From Pseudomonas sp. Irchel 3E20 (GTDB lineage: Bacteria > Pseudomonadota > Gammaproteobacteria > Pseudomonadales > Pseudomonadaceae): 64,000 nucleotides of DNA. Both the position numbers and the translations under genes were made by a program. The stretch lies in the NCBI RefSeq assembly GCF_900187645.1, contig NZ_FYEE01000002.1:442639-506638 (forward strand). The letters are read 5' to 3'. This document shows, in pieces, positions 46,961 through 56,472 of the stretch. Each line of letters opens with the position of its first letter. Within the stretch, counting starts at the first letter, position 1. The notes below the pieces were generated by a model. That model was not told where the DNA came from. It saw only the letters and a list, made by a program, of their open reading frames with translations, and made no database searches.

Positions 46961-48127
46961 ATGTACCGCTTCTTCGAGCAGCTCGGCTCGCGCATCGCCG
47001 CCCCCTTTGCGAGCGGGCCATCGCGCAACAGTAAGGTTTGGGCGTGCCGCTGCGGCCAGGCGCTGTTTTTCCGCAACAGCCAGTGCCTGGCCTGTTCCGC
47101 GGCCCTAGGCTATCAACCCGTGCCGGGGCGGCTGACGTCGCTGCAACCGGCCGATTCGCCCGAAACCTGGTGGCTGGACGCCGACCCCCAGGCCGGCGCC
47201 TTTGTGCGCTGCGCCAATCTCGACACGCCGGCGGCCTGCAATTGGCTGGTGCCGGCCGGGGAGGGCCAGGGCTTGTGCGTGGCTTGCCGATTGAATCGCA
47301 CCATCCCCGATCTTTCCTTGGTAGAAAACCACGAGCACTGGCGCAAGGTAGAAATCGCCAAGCGCCGCCTCGTCGCGCAGTTGCTCGACCTGGGCTTGCC
47401 GGTCATCGCCAAGCGCGAGGACGAGGCGACGGGCCTGGCCTTCGATTTCGTCGGCACCGACCTGCAAGGGCGCAACCCCACCACCGGCCATGCCGACGGC
47501 CTGATTACCCTGGACATCAAGGAAGCCGACGACGCTCACCGCGAACGGGTGCGGGTGCAGATGGGCGAGCCCTACCGCACCTTGCTCGGGCATTTTCGCC
47601 ATGAGGTGGGCCATTACTATTGGGATCGGTTAATCGCGGGCAGCCAGTGGCTGGGGCCGTTCCGCCGCGTATTCGGCGATGAGCGCGACAGCTATGCCCA
47701 AGCCCTGGAGCGGCATTACCAGGAAGGTGCACCGACGCACTGGCAGCAGGGGTTCGTCAGCGCCTACGCAACCATGCACCCGTGGGAGGACTGGGCGGAA
47801 ACCTGGGCCCACTACCTGCACATGATGGATGCGGTCGATACGGCTCTGGGCTTTGGCATGAGCGCCCGGGAAATGGAGTTGGACTACCAACCGTTTCCCC
47901 TCGAAACCCTCTACGACCCGACGCATCCCGGCGGGCCGATGTTTTTGGCGTTCGTCAACGCCTGGATCGAATTGGCGGGCATGCTCAACGAGTTGTCGCG
48001 CAGCATGGGGCAGCCGGATTTCTACCCTTTTGTGCTGCCGGCGGCGGTGATTGCCAAACTGCATTTCGTGCACTTGGTGATTGCGCAGGCGGGCGGGCGG
48101 GCCGAGGCCGTGGTGCAAAGCCAGTAG
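46961..48127 (+). CDS. zinc-ribbon zinc-dependent metallopeptidase-like protein
   Basis: A 388-residue cytoplasmic-looking protein. The N-terminal zinc ribbon is CRCG ... CLAC (about 28-48) with further cysteines at CNWLV and CVAC (about 87-109). A peptidase-like core contains the zincin motif HEVGH (about residue 212) and a downstream EDWAETWAHYLH helix likely to give another ligand. It matches the poorly characterised zinc-binding metallopeptidase family. GGAGG precedes the ATG. It lies between ligA and ffs and is probably transcribed alone. The substrate is unknown; proteolytic activity is assumed from the motif only. Confidence 0.78.
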   Translation: MYRFFEQLGSRIAAPFASGPSRNSKVWACRCGQALFFRNSQCLACSAALGYQPVPGRLTSLQPADSPETWWLDADPQAGAFVRCANLDTPAACNWLVPAGEGQGLCVACRLNRTIPDLSLVENHEHWRKVEIAKRRLVAQLLDLGLPVIAKREDEATGLAFDFVGTDLQGRNPTTGHADGLITLDIKEADDAHRERVRVQMGEPYRTLLGHFRHEVGHYYWDRLIAGSQWLGPFRRVFGDERDSYAQALERHYQEGAPTHWQQGFVSAYATMHPWEDWAETWAHYLHMMDAVDTALGFGMSAREMELDYQPFPLETLYDPTHPGGPMFLAFVNAWIELAGMLNELSRSMGQPDFYPFVLPAAVIAKLHFVHLVIAQAGGRAEAVVQSQ

Positions 48128-48185
48128 GGCCGGGCGTATCGCACAAGTGCTTGAGTGCCCTGGTTTTTTTATCTGAAGGCGGTGG

Positions 48186-48213
48186 TTGTAACTTCTCGTC
48201 AGATCGGTACAAT
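48186..48213 (+). promoter_or_regulatory. sigma-70 promoter of ffs
   Basis: TTGTAA (48186-48191), a 16-bp spacer and TACAAT (48208-48213) are close to consensus. Transcription would start near 48220, where a leader hairpin CTCGCC-TGCT-GGCGAG (48221-48236) precedes the SRP RNA. Confidence 0.7.
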
Positions 48214-48244
48214 GGCGCGGCTCGCCTGCTGGCGAGCGTCGTTA

Positions 48245-48356
48245 TGGTGACCCCATCGGTCCCCCCGCAACGATTACCCGTGAACCTGGTCAGAGCCGGA
48301 AGGCAGCAGCCACAGCGGGAACATTGTGTGCCGGGGTGTGGCTGGTGGGGTCGCCA
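48245..48356 (+). ncRNA. ffs: signal recognition particle 4.5S RNA
   Basis: About 112 nt. The ends pair (TGGTGACCCCA with TGGGGTCGCCA). The apical part carries the universal SRP domain-IV sequence GGTCAGAGCCGGAAGGCAGCAGCC around 48288-48311, with the asymmetric loop and GGAA tetraloop that bind Ffh. It targets nascent membrane proteins to FtsY/SecYEG. Exact processed ends are estimated from pairing. Confidence 0.96.
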
Positions 48357-48359
48357 CCT

Positions 48360-48513
48360 TAACGCCAAGCCTTTTGCTTATCGGCCTTGAGCGTCTGCTG
48401 CTGGTAGTCCTGATTCCCCTCTCTGTCTTCTTTTGAATTTCGCTCACTGCGAGTGAGGTTTGTCTGTGTCCGCAATGTGCGCCTGCGCGCCCGACAAGTG
48501 GCGCGCAAATATT
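48360..48513 (+). ncRNA. candidate structured RNA or 3' extension downstream of ffs
   Basis: No gene is supported in this stretch, but it contains perfect hairpins CTCACT-GCG-AGTGAG (48443-48457) and TGCGCGC/GCGCGCA (48484-48507), directly followed by a terminator on the same strand. No convincing terminator follows ffs itself, so the ffs transcript could extend to 48558, or an independent small RNA could end there. Confidence 0.35.
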
Positions 48514-48558
48514 CAAGGCACAGTTACCGGGGGCGATAACCGCGCCTTGTTTTTTTCT
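48514..48558 (+). terminator. intrinsic terminator downstream of ffs region
   Basis: CAAGGC...GCCTTG with an inner GTTA/TAAC stem (48514-48549), followed by a T-run. It is oriented for a plus-strand transcript and ends next to the convergent XRE gene stop. Confidence 0.65.
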
Positions 48559-48566
48559 ACTGGGCA

Positions 48567-48881
48567 CTAAGGCTTGGACAAGGCCTGGTCTACCGCTGCG
48601 ATCAGCTTTCCCAGATCCTTCGGGGTGGCTTTGTGTATGACACCGAACAAGTAGGCTCGCTGTTCGTCTTCATCGCCCAGATCCGCGAAAAAGGCTTTCA
48701 GTTTTACCCCCAGCACATCGGCAAGCAAGAACAGGGCTTCAACGCTGGGTGTGTAGGTGCCGGTTTCGAAGCGGCTGATGGTTTTAGGATCAAAACCGGT
48801 TTTTTCACCTAGTTCAGCCTGAGTAAGCCCCGCTACCTTGCGGTAACGCCTGATGGCTGGACCCAAACTTGAAATTTGCAT
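48567..48881 (-). CDS. XRE-family helix-turn-helix regulator
   Basis: A 104-residue protein. The N-terminal Cro/CI-type HTH (about 8-65) has IRRYRKVAGLTQAELGEKTGFDPKTISRFE, shown here only as the helix-turn-helix span. A short acidic C-terminal part (about 66-104) follows. It has no toxin or phage partner next to it. A long AT-richer region of about 600 bp lies upstream. Targets are unknown; autoregulation is likely for this family. Confidence 0.85.
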   Translation of the reverse strand: MQISSLGPAIRRYRKVAGLTQAELGEKTGFDPKTISRFETGTYTPSVEALFLLADVLGVKLKAFFADLGDEDEQRAYLFGVIHKATPKDLGKLIAAVDQALSKP

Positions 48882-49494
48882 CGCTTAATTCCCATTTAGA
48901 ATCAAGAACTTAACGATAAATCTTCGCATTAGACAACGCCATGATTCATCACCTTGCTTTGCAAAATGTGATGTATTTCGTAGAATCGGCACTCCGGGCT
49001 GACAATCGGTGAACTGCGTTGAGAGAACAGGTTTGACGAATAGGAATCATTACTGCCGTGTTATTCATTTAAAACAGGCACTTGGCAGTGAGTGAAGGTA
49101 TTGGCCAATTGTCATCGACCTGTTTTGCTCCAGATTTGCCTGATTGCGTCATTAACCCTAGTTGAACTTCATTCCTGTGCGGGAAATGCCCGCTAAAACA
49201 TTAGGCGCCTGGACCCTGGGGTGAACAACCGCTTTATCTTGCGTGTAACAGGCCCATCAACCCGCCCCGTGTCGATTCCGGGGTGGGTGTATTGAATGCT
49301 GTTTATGGAGCTTTAATGTGCGTTTAAGTTTGTCGGTCATTCTTGTTGAACAAACTTTCGCGGGCGTGCAGTGGCGTGTCGCCATGCCGGGCGCACCGGG
49401 TATGAACACGGCGTTACCCAGCACTCCTTATCATCTCTTCCGGGCGCCAGCTCTGGTCGAGCGGTCAAACCGCTAGCGACAACAGGCCTGACTC
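48882..49494. other. 613-bp non-coding stretch between XRE gene and GGDEF/EAL gene
   Basis: I see no supported gene. The first 300 bp are AT-richer than the neighbours. A hairpin CCCGCCCCG/CGGGGTGGG (49261-49287) stands alone in the middle without a T-run. Divergent promoters for the XRE gene and the GGDEF/EAL gene must lie here, but no clear -35/-10 pair stands out. Confidence 0.5.
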
Positions 49495-51195
49495 ATGGAT
49501 GAGCGATACCGTAGGGCTGTGGATGCAGCCGCCATCTTCTCCGAAACCGACCTTGCCGGGCGCATCACGCACGTCAACGATCAGTTCTGCCTGATTTCCG
49601 GCTATAGCCGCCAGGAACTGCTAGGGCAGGACCACCGCATGCTCAGCTCCGGCCTTCATCCGGCGGAGTTCTTCTGCACCATGTGGCGCACCATCGCCTT
49701 GGGCCATATCTGGAAAGGCGAAATCTGCAACCGCGCCAAGGACGGCAGCCTGTATTGGGTCGATAGCACCGTAGTGCCCTTGCTCGATGAGGTGACCGGG
49801 CGGGTGCAGCGTTATGTTTCGATCCGCTTCGATGTCAGCGAAAAACGCCAGCTCTTGCATTCCCTGCAGTGGCGCGTCGGCCATGACGTGCTGACCGGGT
49901 TGCCCAACCGCGCCTTTCTCTCGGACCTGCTCGACCAGGCCCTGGATTTCTCCCGGGTCGAGAATATTCCGCTGGCGGTGTGCATGCTCGACCTGGACGG
50001 CTTCAAGGCCGTCAACGATGGCTACGGCCACGCCAGTGGCGATTTGCTGCTGGTGGAAGTGGCCAAGCGCCTGCGCGGCATCATCCGCGGCGAAGATGTG
50101 GTGGCGCGGTTGGCAGGGGATGAGTTCGTCCTGATCCTGCGTTACGTGCGTGACCTGGTGGAGCTGCGCGCCGCCCTGCAACGCGTATTGGGGGCGCTGT
50201 CGGCGCCGTATTCGATACAGGGCAAGGACATCAACGTGTTCGCCAGTATTGGCGTGACCCTGTTCCCGGGCGACAACGAAGACGCCGAAACCCTGCTGCG
50301 CCATGCGGACCAGGCGATGTACGTGGCCAAGCAGAGTGGGCGCAACCGTTTTCATCTGTTCGATGTGTCCCGCGATCGCGAGGTCAAGGTCACCCACCAG
50401 ACCGTCGAGCGCGTGCGCCAGGCTTTGGCGGCTGATGAGCTGTTTTTGCATTTCCAGCCGCGGGTCAACATGCGTGCGGGCGAGGTGGTGGGCTTCGAGG
50501 CGCTGCTGCGCTGGCGGCACCCGCAAAACGGCATGGTGCCCTCCCGGGATTTCCTGCCGCTGGTGCGCGAAACCGACCTGATCGTCGACATCGGCGAATG
50601 GGTGATGGAGCAGGTTTTGCAGCAGCTGCTGCAATGGCAAAGCGTGGGGCAGCGCTGGCCGGTCACCATCAATATCGCGGCGCGGCACTTCCAGCGCACG
50701 GATTTCGTTGAGCGCCTCAAGATCATCCTGGGGCGTCACCCGGGTGTGTCGCCGCAATTGCTGGACCTGGAAATCGTCGAATCCGTAGCCATCGAGAACA
50801 TCCAACACGTCAGCACTTGCCTGGAAGAGTGCCAGGCCCTGGGTGTGCGCTTCTCCCTGGGGGATTTCGGCACCGGCCACTCGTCCCTGAGCTACCTCAA
50901 GCGGCTGAGCACTCACACCATCAAGATCGACAAATCCTTTGTGCGCGACATCCTCAATGACAAGGACGACCTGGCCCTGGCCACAGCGGTGATCGGCCTG
51001 GCGCGGGCGTTTGGCCGCGAGGTGGTTGCCGAAGGCCTGGAAACTCTGGAACACGGCCAATTGTTACTGGGGTTGGGCTGTGAAGTGGCCCAGGGCTATT
51101 TCATTTCAAGGCCGATGCCGGCGGCAGAAGTGTCGAGCTGGGTGGCGGGGTTCCGGGCCCCGGCGCAGTGGCAGGCGCTGGCGCAAGAGGCCTAG
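49495..51195 (+). CDS. PAS-GGDEF-EAL protein with altered catalytic motifs
   Basis: A 566-residue cytoplasmic protein: PAS (about 5-118), GGDEF (about 125-290) and EAL (about 305-555). The cyclase signature reads AGDEF (207-211) instead of GGDEF, although the I-site RGED (198-201) is kept. The EAL domain keeps E335-A336-L337, the later lysine (IDKSF) and the glutamate of AEGLE. However, the DDFGTG loop reads GDFGTG (456-461), replacing a metal-binding aspartate. One or both activities may be lost, suggesting a c-di-GMP receptor or regulator role. The stop overlaps the convergent neighbour's stop. Confidence 0.9.
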   Translation: MDERYRRAVDAAAIFSETDLAGRITHVNDQFCLISGYSRQELLGQDHRMLSSGLHPAEFFCTMWRTIALGHIWKGEICNRAKDGSLYWVDSTVVPLLDEVTGRVQRYVSIRFDVSEKRQLLHSLQWRVGHDVLTGLPNRAFLSDLLDQALDFSRVENIPLAVCMLDLDGFKAVNDGYGHASGDLLLVEVAKRLRGIIRGEDVVARLAGDEFVLILRYVRDLVELRAALQRVLGALSAPYSIQGKDINVFASIGVTLFPGDNEDAETLLRHADQAMYVAKQSGRNRFHLFDVSRDREVKVTHQTVERVRQALAADELFLHFQPRVNMRAGEVVGFEALLRWRHPQNGMVPSRDFLPLVRETDLIVDIGEWVMEQVLQQLLQWQSVGQRWPVTINIAARHFQRTDFVERLKIILGRHPGVSPQLLDLEIVESVAIENIQHVSTCLEECQALGVRFSLGDFGTGHSSLSYLKRLSTHTIKIDKSFVRDILNDKDDLALATAVIGLARAFGREVVAEGLETLEHGQLLLGLGCEVAQGYFISRPMPAAEVSSWVAGFRAPAQWQALAQEA

Positions 51196-51959
51196 GGCTG
51201 GGCGAAGGCGTCCGGGTCCTGCTCCACGGAGCCGGTATAGAGCTGGATGATGGCGTCGATTTCCCCCGACATCTTCATCTTCAGCAAAGTGCGCAGGATG
51301 CGTTGTACCGGCAGTTTCGGATCGTTGCGCACGTAGCAACCCACGCTTTGTTCCTGGAGGATGGCCACACCTTGCAGGCGCTGCTCGGCGCTGAGCTTTT
51401 GGTTGAACCAATCCAGGCTCCACTGGTTACTTACCGCGTAGCGGTAGCGCCCGGCCAGCAGTTTTTCCAGGACCTGCTCTTGGCTGCGGGCGTCGTCGCG
51501 GTACAGGTGGCCGCTGTCGAACAGCGGCTGCAAACTGGGGTAGGTGTAATTGAGCACGGCCCCGATGTTTTGCGGCGCCAGGCTTTCGAGGGTCACCGGT
51601 GTGGCGTGGGCGTTGGCACTGACCAGCCAGTCACGCTGGAAGAGTAGCGGGATACTCCAGATGTAATCCCCCGACTGGTTCGGTAGCCACGACTGCGCGG
51701 CATAACAGCGCACATCGATATCGCCGTGCTCCATGGCGGTTTGTACCCGGGCGCGGGCCATGACGTGGAACTCGACGGGGTGCCCGACCTGGGTGGCCAG
51801 GCTCACCATCATGTCGTGGAGGATGCCCTGGGTCGGCTTGCCCTGGTCGATCTGCACCATCGGCATGGCCCAACTGTCGCTGATGGCGAACCGCAGGGGC
51901 GTTTGCGCGGCGATGCTGTCGCTACTTAGCAGCATCAGGGCGGCCCATATCCAATACAT
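51192..51959 (-). CDS. periplasmic substrate-binding protein, family 3
   Basis: A 255-residue secreted protein with an N-terminal signal peptide (MYWIWAALMLLSSDSIAA, cleaved about residue 18). A bilobed solute-binding core follows (RFAISDSWAMPM..., QGILHDMM, YRYAVSNQWSLDWF). It resembles polar amino-acid-type binding proteins but no ABC permease or ATPase genes are adjacent. The ATG at 51959 has GGAG upstream; a GTG two codons earlier is also possible. It is convergent with the GGDEF/EAL gene, sharing a CTAG stop overlap. It may be a sensor-type orphan binding protein. Confidence 0.8.
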   Translation of the reverse strand: MYWIWAALMLLSSDSIAAQTPLRFAISDSWAMPMVQIDQGKPTQGILHDMMVSLATQVGHPVEFHVMARARVQTAMEHGDIDVRCYAAQSWLPNQSGDYIWSIPLLFQRDWLVSANAHATPVTLESLAPQNIGAVLNYTYPSLQPLFDSGHLYRDDARSQEQVLEKLLAGRYRYAVSNQWSLDWFNQKLSAEQRLQGVAILQEQSVGCYVRNDPKLPVQRILRTLLKMKMSGEIDAIIQLYTGSVEQDPDAFAQP

Positions 51960-52104
51960 AAACACTCCGTGTTGAGCACGCTAAGGGCCGATTAAACCCC
52001 GCCCCGAAAGCAGCTTAGCCAGATTAGGCGAGCACGCCGGATGCAATTTCGCCCTTGCTCCGCTAGCATTGGCGGCTTCCGCTTCCCAGTTGCGACGGTT
52101 TTCG

Positions 52105-54171
52105 ATGAGTTATCAGGTTCTTGCACGTAAATGGCGCCCGCGCTCGTTCCGCGAAATGGTCGGCCAGACCCATGTGCTCAAGGCTCTGATTAATGCCTTG
52201 GACAGCCAGCGGCTGCACCACGCCTACCTGTTCACTGGCACGCGCGGGGTGGGCAAGACTACCATTGCGCGGATAATTGCCAAGTGCTTGAACTGTGAAA
52301 CCGGCATCACCTCCACCCCCTGTGGCACCTGCTCGGTGTGCCGGGAGATCGACGAGGGCCGGTTCGTTGACCTGATCGAGATCGACGCCGCCAGCCGCAC
52401 CAAGGTCGAGGACACCCGCGAGTTGCTGGACAACGTGCAGTACGCCCCTAGCCGCGGGCGCTTCAAGGTCTACCTGATCGACGAAGTGCACATGCTCTCC
52501 AGCCACTCGTTCAACGCGCTGCTCAAAACCCTTGAAGAGCCGCCGCCCTACGTCAAGTTCATCCTTGCGACCACGGACCCTCAGAAACTTCCTGCAACAA
52601 TTTTGTCCCGTTGCCTACAGTTCTCGCTGAAAAATATGACCCCCGAGCGCGTGGTCGAGCACTTGACCCATGTGCTCGGGGTGGAAAACGTGCCGTTCGA
52701 GGACGACGCCCTATGGCTGTTGGGCCGCGCCGCCGATGGCTCGATGCGCGACGCCATGAGCCTGACCGACCAAGCCATCGCCTTCGGTGAAGGCAAAGTG
52801 ATGGCGGCGGACGTGCGGGCGATGCTCGGCACCCTCGATCACGGCCAGGTGTATGACGTGCTCCATGCGCTGCTCGATGGCGATGCCAAGGGCTTGCTCG
52901 AAGCCGTGCGCCACCTCGCGGAGCAGGGCCCAGATTGGAACGGCGTGCTCTCGGAAATTCTCAACGTGCTGCACCGCGTGGCCATCGCCCAGGCCTTGCC
53001 CGAAGGCGTTGATAACGGCCATGGCGACCGCGACCGTGTGTTGGCTTTGGCCCAGGCCTTGCCAGCCGAGGATGTGCAGTTTTACTACCAGATGGGCCTG
53101 ATCGGGCGCCGTGACCTACCCCTGGCGCCAGACCCGCGCGGCGGCTTTGAAATGGTCCTGTTGCGCATGCTGGCCTTCCGCCCGGCGGACAGCCAGGACG
53201 CACCGAGGCAGCCGCTAAAGCCAGTGGGAATCAGCCAAGCCACAGTTGATTCCGCCAACGCAGTGGCAGCCACACCGCGTGTGGCTGCCGTCGTGGCCCC
53301 CACTCCGGTAGAGGTTGCGCCGGTTGCGTCGGCAGTTGTCGCCGCGCCTGAGTCGGTTGCGCCTGTGGTGCAGCCTGTGGTCGCAGCGGTTGCACCGGCC
53401 GAGGAAGTGGTCGACCTGCCCTGGAACGACCCGGTTGCACCCCAGGACGAGCAACAGCCCGCCAGCGAGCCGGTGCTGGAAACGGTCGCCGAACAACCCG
53501 ACCTGACCCCCATGCCGGCCCTGACCCCCGACAGCGTGGTGCCGGACGCCCCCGAGTGGGCCGCCGCGCCTATCCCCGAGCCTTCCGTGGCCGAGGTGGA
53601 TGCCGCCACGCCGGGCGCGGACCTGGACGACGAGCCGCCGCTGGACGAAGACTACATCGAGCCGGACATGGACTCGGCCTACAGCTACCTCGATGAGTTG
53701 GCCAGCGAACACACCGCCGAGCCGGCCGCCGAACCCGAGCCGTTGCCCGCCGCCGCGCCGGCCACCGGCCTGGCGCTGGAGTGGTTGCACCTGTTCCCGA
53801 AACTGCCGATTTCCGGCATGACCGGCAGCATCGCCGCCAACTGCACCTTGATGGCGGTGGAGGGCGACCACTGGTTGCTGCACCTGGACCCGGCCCACAG
53901 TGCGTTGTTCAACGCCACCCAGCAACGGCGCCTCAACGATGCGCTGAACCAGTATCACCAGCGCACGCTGACCATCAGCATTGAATTGATTAAGCCCGAG
54001 CAGGAAACCCCAGCCCAGGCAGCCTCACGCCGGCGCGGCGAGCGCCAGCGCGAGGCGCAGGAGTCGATCCATGGCGATCCGCTCATCCAGCAGATGATCC
54101 AGCAGTTTGGCGCGGTGGTCCGCCAGGATACTATCGAGCCCGTCGACGCCCCGGTGAGCCAGGGCTCATGA
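52105..54171 (+). CDS. dnaX: DNA polymerase III subunit gamma/tau
   Basis: A 688-residue clamp-loader ATPase. Walker A is GTRGVGKTT (about 45-53), the zinc-binding cysteines are C64, C73, C76 and C79, and Walker B is in [10 protein letters not shown] with sensor 1 in [10 protein letters not shown]. Domain III ends near 370. A long Val/Ala/Pro- and acid-rich linker (about 380-560) precedes the tau-specific C-terminal region. I see no A-rich slippery heptamer like the one that makes gamma in E. coli. ybaB and recR follow, the conserved order. Confidence 0.96.
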   Translation: MSYQVLARKWRPRSFREMVGQTHVLKALINALDSQRLHHAYLFTGTRGVGKTTIARIIAKCLNCETGITSTPCGTCSVCREIDEGRFVDLIEIDAASRTKVEDTRELLDNVQYAPSRGRFKVYLIDEVHMLSSHSFNALLKTLEEPPPYVKFILATTDPQKLPATILSRCLQFSLKNMTPERVVEHLTHVLGVENVPFEDDALWLLGRAADGSMRDAMSLTDQAIAFGEGKVMAADVRAMLGTLDHGQVYDVLHALLDGDAKGLLEAVRHLAEQGPDWNGVLSEILNVLHRVAIAQALPEGVDNGHGDRDRVLALAQALPAEDVQFYYQMGLIGRRDLPLAPDPRGGFEMVLLRMLAFRPADSQDAPRQPLKPVGISQATVDSANAVAATPRVAAVVAPTPVEVAPVASAVVAAPESVAPVVQPVVAAVAPAEEVVDLPWNDPVAPQDEQQPASEPVLETVAEQPDLTPMPALTPDSVVPDAPEWAAAPIPEPSVAEVDAATPGADLDDEPPLDEDYIEPDMDSAYSYLDELASEHTAEPAAEPEPLPAAAPATGLALEWLHLFPKLPISGMTGSIAANCTLMAVEGDHWLLHLDPAHSALFNATQQRRLNDALNQYHQRTLTISIELIKPEQETPAQAASRRRGERQREAQESIHGDPLIQQMIQQFGAVVRQDTIEPVDAPVSQGS

Positions 54172-54235
54172 ACTGAAGGGCATCCGGCCCCCTGGCCGGG
54201 TGCTGTGTTTATCCAAGTACTTTGAGGTGATTCCC

Positions 54236-54574
54236 ATGATGAAAGGTGGCATGGCCGGCCTGATGAAGCAGGCGCAGCAGATGCAGGAAAAAATGGCCAA
54301 GATGCAGGAAGAACTGGCCAACGCCGAAGTGACCGGCAAGGCAGGTGGCGACATGGTTACCGTGGTGATGACCGGCCGCCATGACGTCAAGCGCGTCAGC
54401 ATCGACCCGACGCTGCTTGAAGGCGTCAGCGAAGACGACCGCGAAGTGCTTGAAGACCTGTTCGCCGCCGCGGTCAACGACGCAGTGCGCAAGATCGAAG
54501 CCAACAGCCAGGACAAAATGTCCGGCATGACCGCGGGCATGCAGTTGCCGCCGGGCATGAAATTGCCGTTCTGA
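54236..54574 (+). CDS. ybaB: YbaB/EbfC nucleoid-associated protein
   Basis: A 112-residue DNA-binding dimer with a long N-terminal helix ([18 protein letters not shown]), the conserved [22 protein letters not shown] and the C-terminal [12 protein letters not shown]. Start chosen at the ATG at 54236 (MMKGGMAGL), preceded by GAGGTG. Located between dnaX and recR as in most bacteria; here one NADP-dependent reductase gene is inserted before recR. A strong terminator follows. Confidence 0.94.
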   Translation: MMKGGMAGLMKQAQQMQEKMAKMQEELANAEVTGKAGGDMVTVVMTGRHDVKRVSIDPTLLEGVSEDDREVLEDLFAAAVNDAVRKIEANSQDKMSGMTAGMQLPPGMKLPF

Positions 54575-54603
54575 TTCGCCTCCGCGCATCCGATGAGCTA
54601 CAC

Positions 54604-54634
54604 AAAATGCCAGGCCTCGTGCCTGGCATTTTTA
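54604..54634 (+). terminator. intrinsic terminator after ybaB
   Basis: AAATGCCAGGC - CTCGT - GCCTGGCATTT is followed by further T; perfect 11-bp stem. Confidence 0.92.
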
Positions 54635-54722
54635 TTGGCGCACCAGAAACATCGAACCGTCGGTCGCTAATAGCGGTCTGCTACCTGTACCGTCCCATCC
54701 CTTACCCAAAGGAGACGATTTC

Positions 54723-55757
54723 ATGTCCCAGCCCTTGACCCTCAATCAGCGCGTAGTCCTGGCCTCGCGCCCGACTGGCGCGCCGGTGCCCGAGAACTTT
54801 CGCCTGGAGCGCGTGGCGTTGCCAGACTTGGCCGACGGCCAGGTACTGCTCAAGACCCTGTACCTGTCGCTGGACCCCTACATGCGCGGACGTATGAGCG
54901 ACGCTCCGTCCTACGCGGCGCCGGTAGAAATCGACGAGGTGATGACCGGTGGCGCTGTCAGCCGGGTCGAGCGTTCGCTCAACCCGCGCTTCGAGGCGGG
55001 CGACTTGGTGGTGGGCGTCACAGGGTGGCAAAGCCATAGCATCTCAGACGGGCGCAACCTGATCCCGGTGCCCTCAGGCCTGCCCAGCCCTTCCATGGCC
55101 CTGGGTGTGTTGGGCATGCCCGGCATGACGGCCTACATGGGCCTTATGGATATCGGCCAGCCCAAGGCTGGGGAAACCCTGGTAGTGGCGGCCGCCTCCG
55201 GCGCGGTGGGCTCGGTGGTCGGCCAAGTGGCGAAAATCAAGGGTTTGCGCGTGGTGGGTGTGGCCGGCGGCGCGGACAAGTGCCGCTATGTGGTCGAGGA
55301 GTTGGGCTTTGATGCCTGCATTGACCACAAGCGCGAGGATTTCGCCGAGCAACTGGCCCAGGCCTGTTTCAAGGGCGTCGATATCTACTTCGAAAACGTC
55401 GGAGGCAAGGTCTTCGATGCAGTGGTGCCGCTGCTCAACCCGCGGGCGCGGATCCCGCTGTGTGGCTTGATCGCCCAATACAACGCCCACGTGGCGCCCA
55501 CCGGGCCGGATCGCCTGCCGCTATTGCAGCGCACTCTGCTGACCAAGCGGGCGCGGATCCAGGGGTTTATCGTGTTTGACGACTATGGCGATCGCCAGCC
55601 GGAATTCATCAGTGCCATGGCGCCCTGGGTACGCGAGGGCAAGGTGAAGTTTCGCGAAGACGTGGTCGAAGGCCTGGAGCATGCGCCCGAGGCGTTCATC
55701 GGCCTGCTGGAGGGGCGTAACTTCGGCAAATTGGTGGTACGGGTGGCCCAGGGCTGA
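54723..55757 (+). CDS. NADP-dependent medium-chain reductase (CurA/alkenal-reductase type)
   Basis: A 344-residue zinc-independent MDR protein. The N-terminal [12 protein letters not shown] block (about 40-55) is the family mark of leukotriene-B4 dehydrogenase / curcumin reductase-like enzymes. The Rossmann fold has [19 protein letters not shown], and [10 protein letters not shown] follows. No zinc-ligand cysteines are visible. Likely reduces activated C=C bonds with NADPH. AAAGGAG precedes the ATG. Inserted between ybaB and recR, separated from ybaB by a terminator, so it has its own promoter. Confidence 0.88.
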   Translation: MSQPLTLNQRVVLASRPTGAPVPENFRLERVALPDLADGQVLLKTLYLSLDPYMRGRMSDAPSYAAPVEIDEVMTGGAVSRVERSLNPRFEAGDLVVGVTGWQSHSISDGRNLIPVPSGLPSPSMALGVLGMPGMTAYMGLMDIGQPKAGETLVVAAASGAVGSVVGQVAKIKGLRVVGVAGGADKCRYVVEELGFDACIDHKREDFAEQLAQACFKGVDIYFENVGGKVFDAVVPLLNPRARIPLCGLIAQYNAHVAPTGPDRLPLLQRTLLTKRARIQGFIVFDDYGDRQPEFISAMAPWVREGKVKFREDVVEGLEHAPEAFIGLLEGRNFGKLVVRVAQG

Positions 55758-55834
55758 CGGGCGGGCCGGCATTTGACGCTGGCCGGGGGCGCGGGTATAA
55801 ACCGCGTCTCGTTGTTTTTGTCGGACTTTTTCCC

Positions 55835-56437
55835 ATGAGCTTCAGCCCCCTGATTCGCCAACTGATCGACGCCCTGCGTACTTTGCCAGGCGTGGGTCAG
55901 AAAACCGCCCAGCGTATGGCACTGCAACTGCTTGAGCGCGATCGTAGCGGCGGCTCGCGCCTGGCCCAGGCCCTGAGCCAGGCCATGGAAGGGGTGGGCC
56001 ACTGCCGCCTGTGCCGCACGCTGACCGAGGACGACCTTTGCCCGCAATGCGCCGACCCGCGTCGCGACGACACGCTGTTGTGCGTGGTGGAAGGGCCGAT
56101 GGACGTGTACGCGGTAGAGCAGACCGGTTATCGCGGCCGCTATTTTGTGCTCAAGGGCCACTTGTCGCCGCTGGATGGGCTGGGCCCGGAAGCCATCGGC
56201 ATTCCGCAACTGCTGGCGCGCATCGAAGAGCAGGGGAGCTTTAGCGAAGTGATCCTGGCCACCAACCCTACAGTAGAGGGTGAGGCGACGGCGCACTACA
56301 TCGCCCAACTGCTCAACAATAAAGGCCTGATCGCCTCGCGCATCGCCCACGGGGTGCCGTTGGGTGGCGAGTTGGAGTTGGTGGATGGCGGTACGCTGGC
56401 CCACTCGTTTGCCGGGCGCAAACCCATCGCTTTGTAG
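55835..56437 (+). CDS. recR: recombination mediator RecR
   Basis: A 200-residue protein. An N-terminal helix-hairpin-helix ([17 protein letters not shown]) is followed by a four-cysteine zinc finger (CRLC ... CPQC, about 57-73), a Toprim domain (about 80-175; [16 protein letters not shown] and [12 protein letters not shown]) and a C-terminal Walker B-like region. Works with RecF/RecO to load RecA on gaps. Follows dnaX-ybaB in the conserved neighbourhood. Confidence 0.96.
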   Translation: MSFSPLIRQLIDALRTLPGVGQKTAQRMALQLLERDRSGGSRLAQALSQAMEGVGHCRLCRTLTEDDLCPQCADPRRDDTLLCVVEGPMDVYAVEQTGYRGRYFVLKGHLSPLDGLGPEAIGIPQLLARIEEQGSFSEVILATNPTVEGEATAHYIAQLLNNKGLIASRIAHGVPLGGELELVDGGTLAHSFAGRKPIAL

Positions 56438-56472
56438 GCGGCAGGATTGCCCCGGGTAGGTAGCCGTAACCC

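Noticed and set aside
48567..49494. A prophage or genomic-island remnant around the XRE gene
   Set aside because: One small regulator and an AT-richer gap only; no integrase, phage genes, direct repeats or tRNA edge.
52105..54171. A programmed frameshift signal in dnaX
   Set aside because: No A AAA AAG-like heptamer is visible in the linker coding region.
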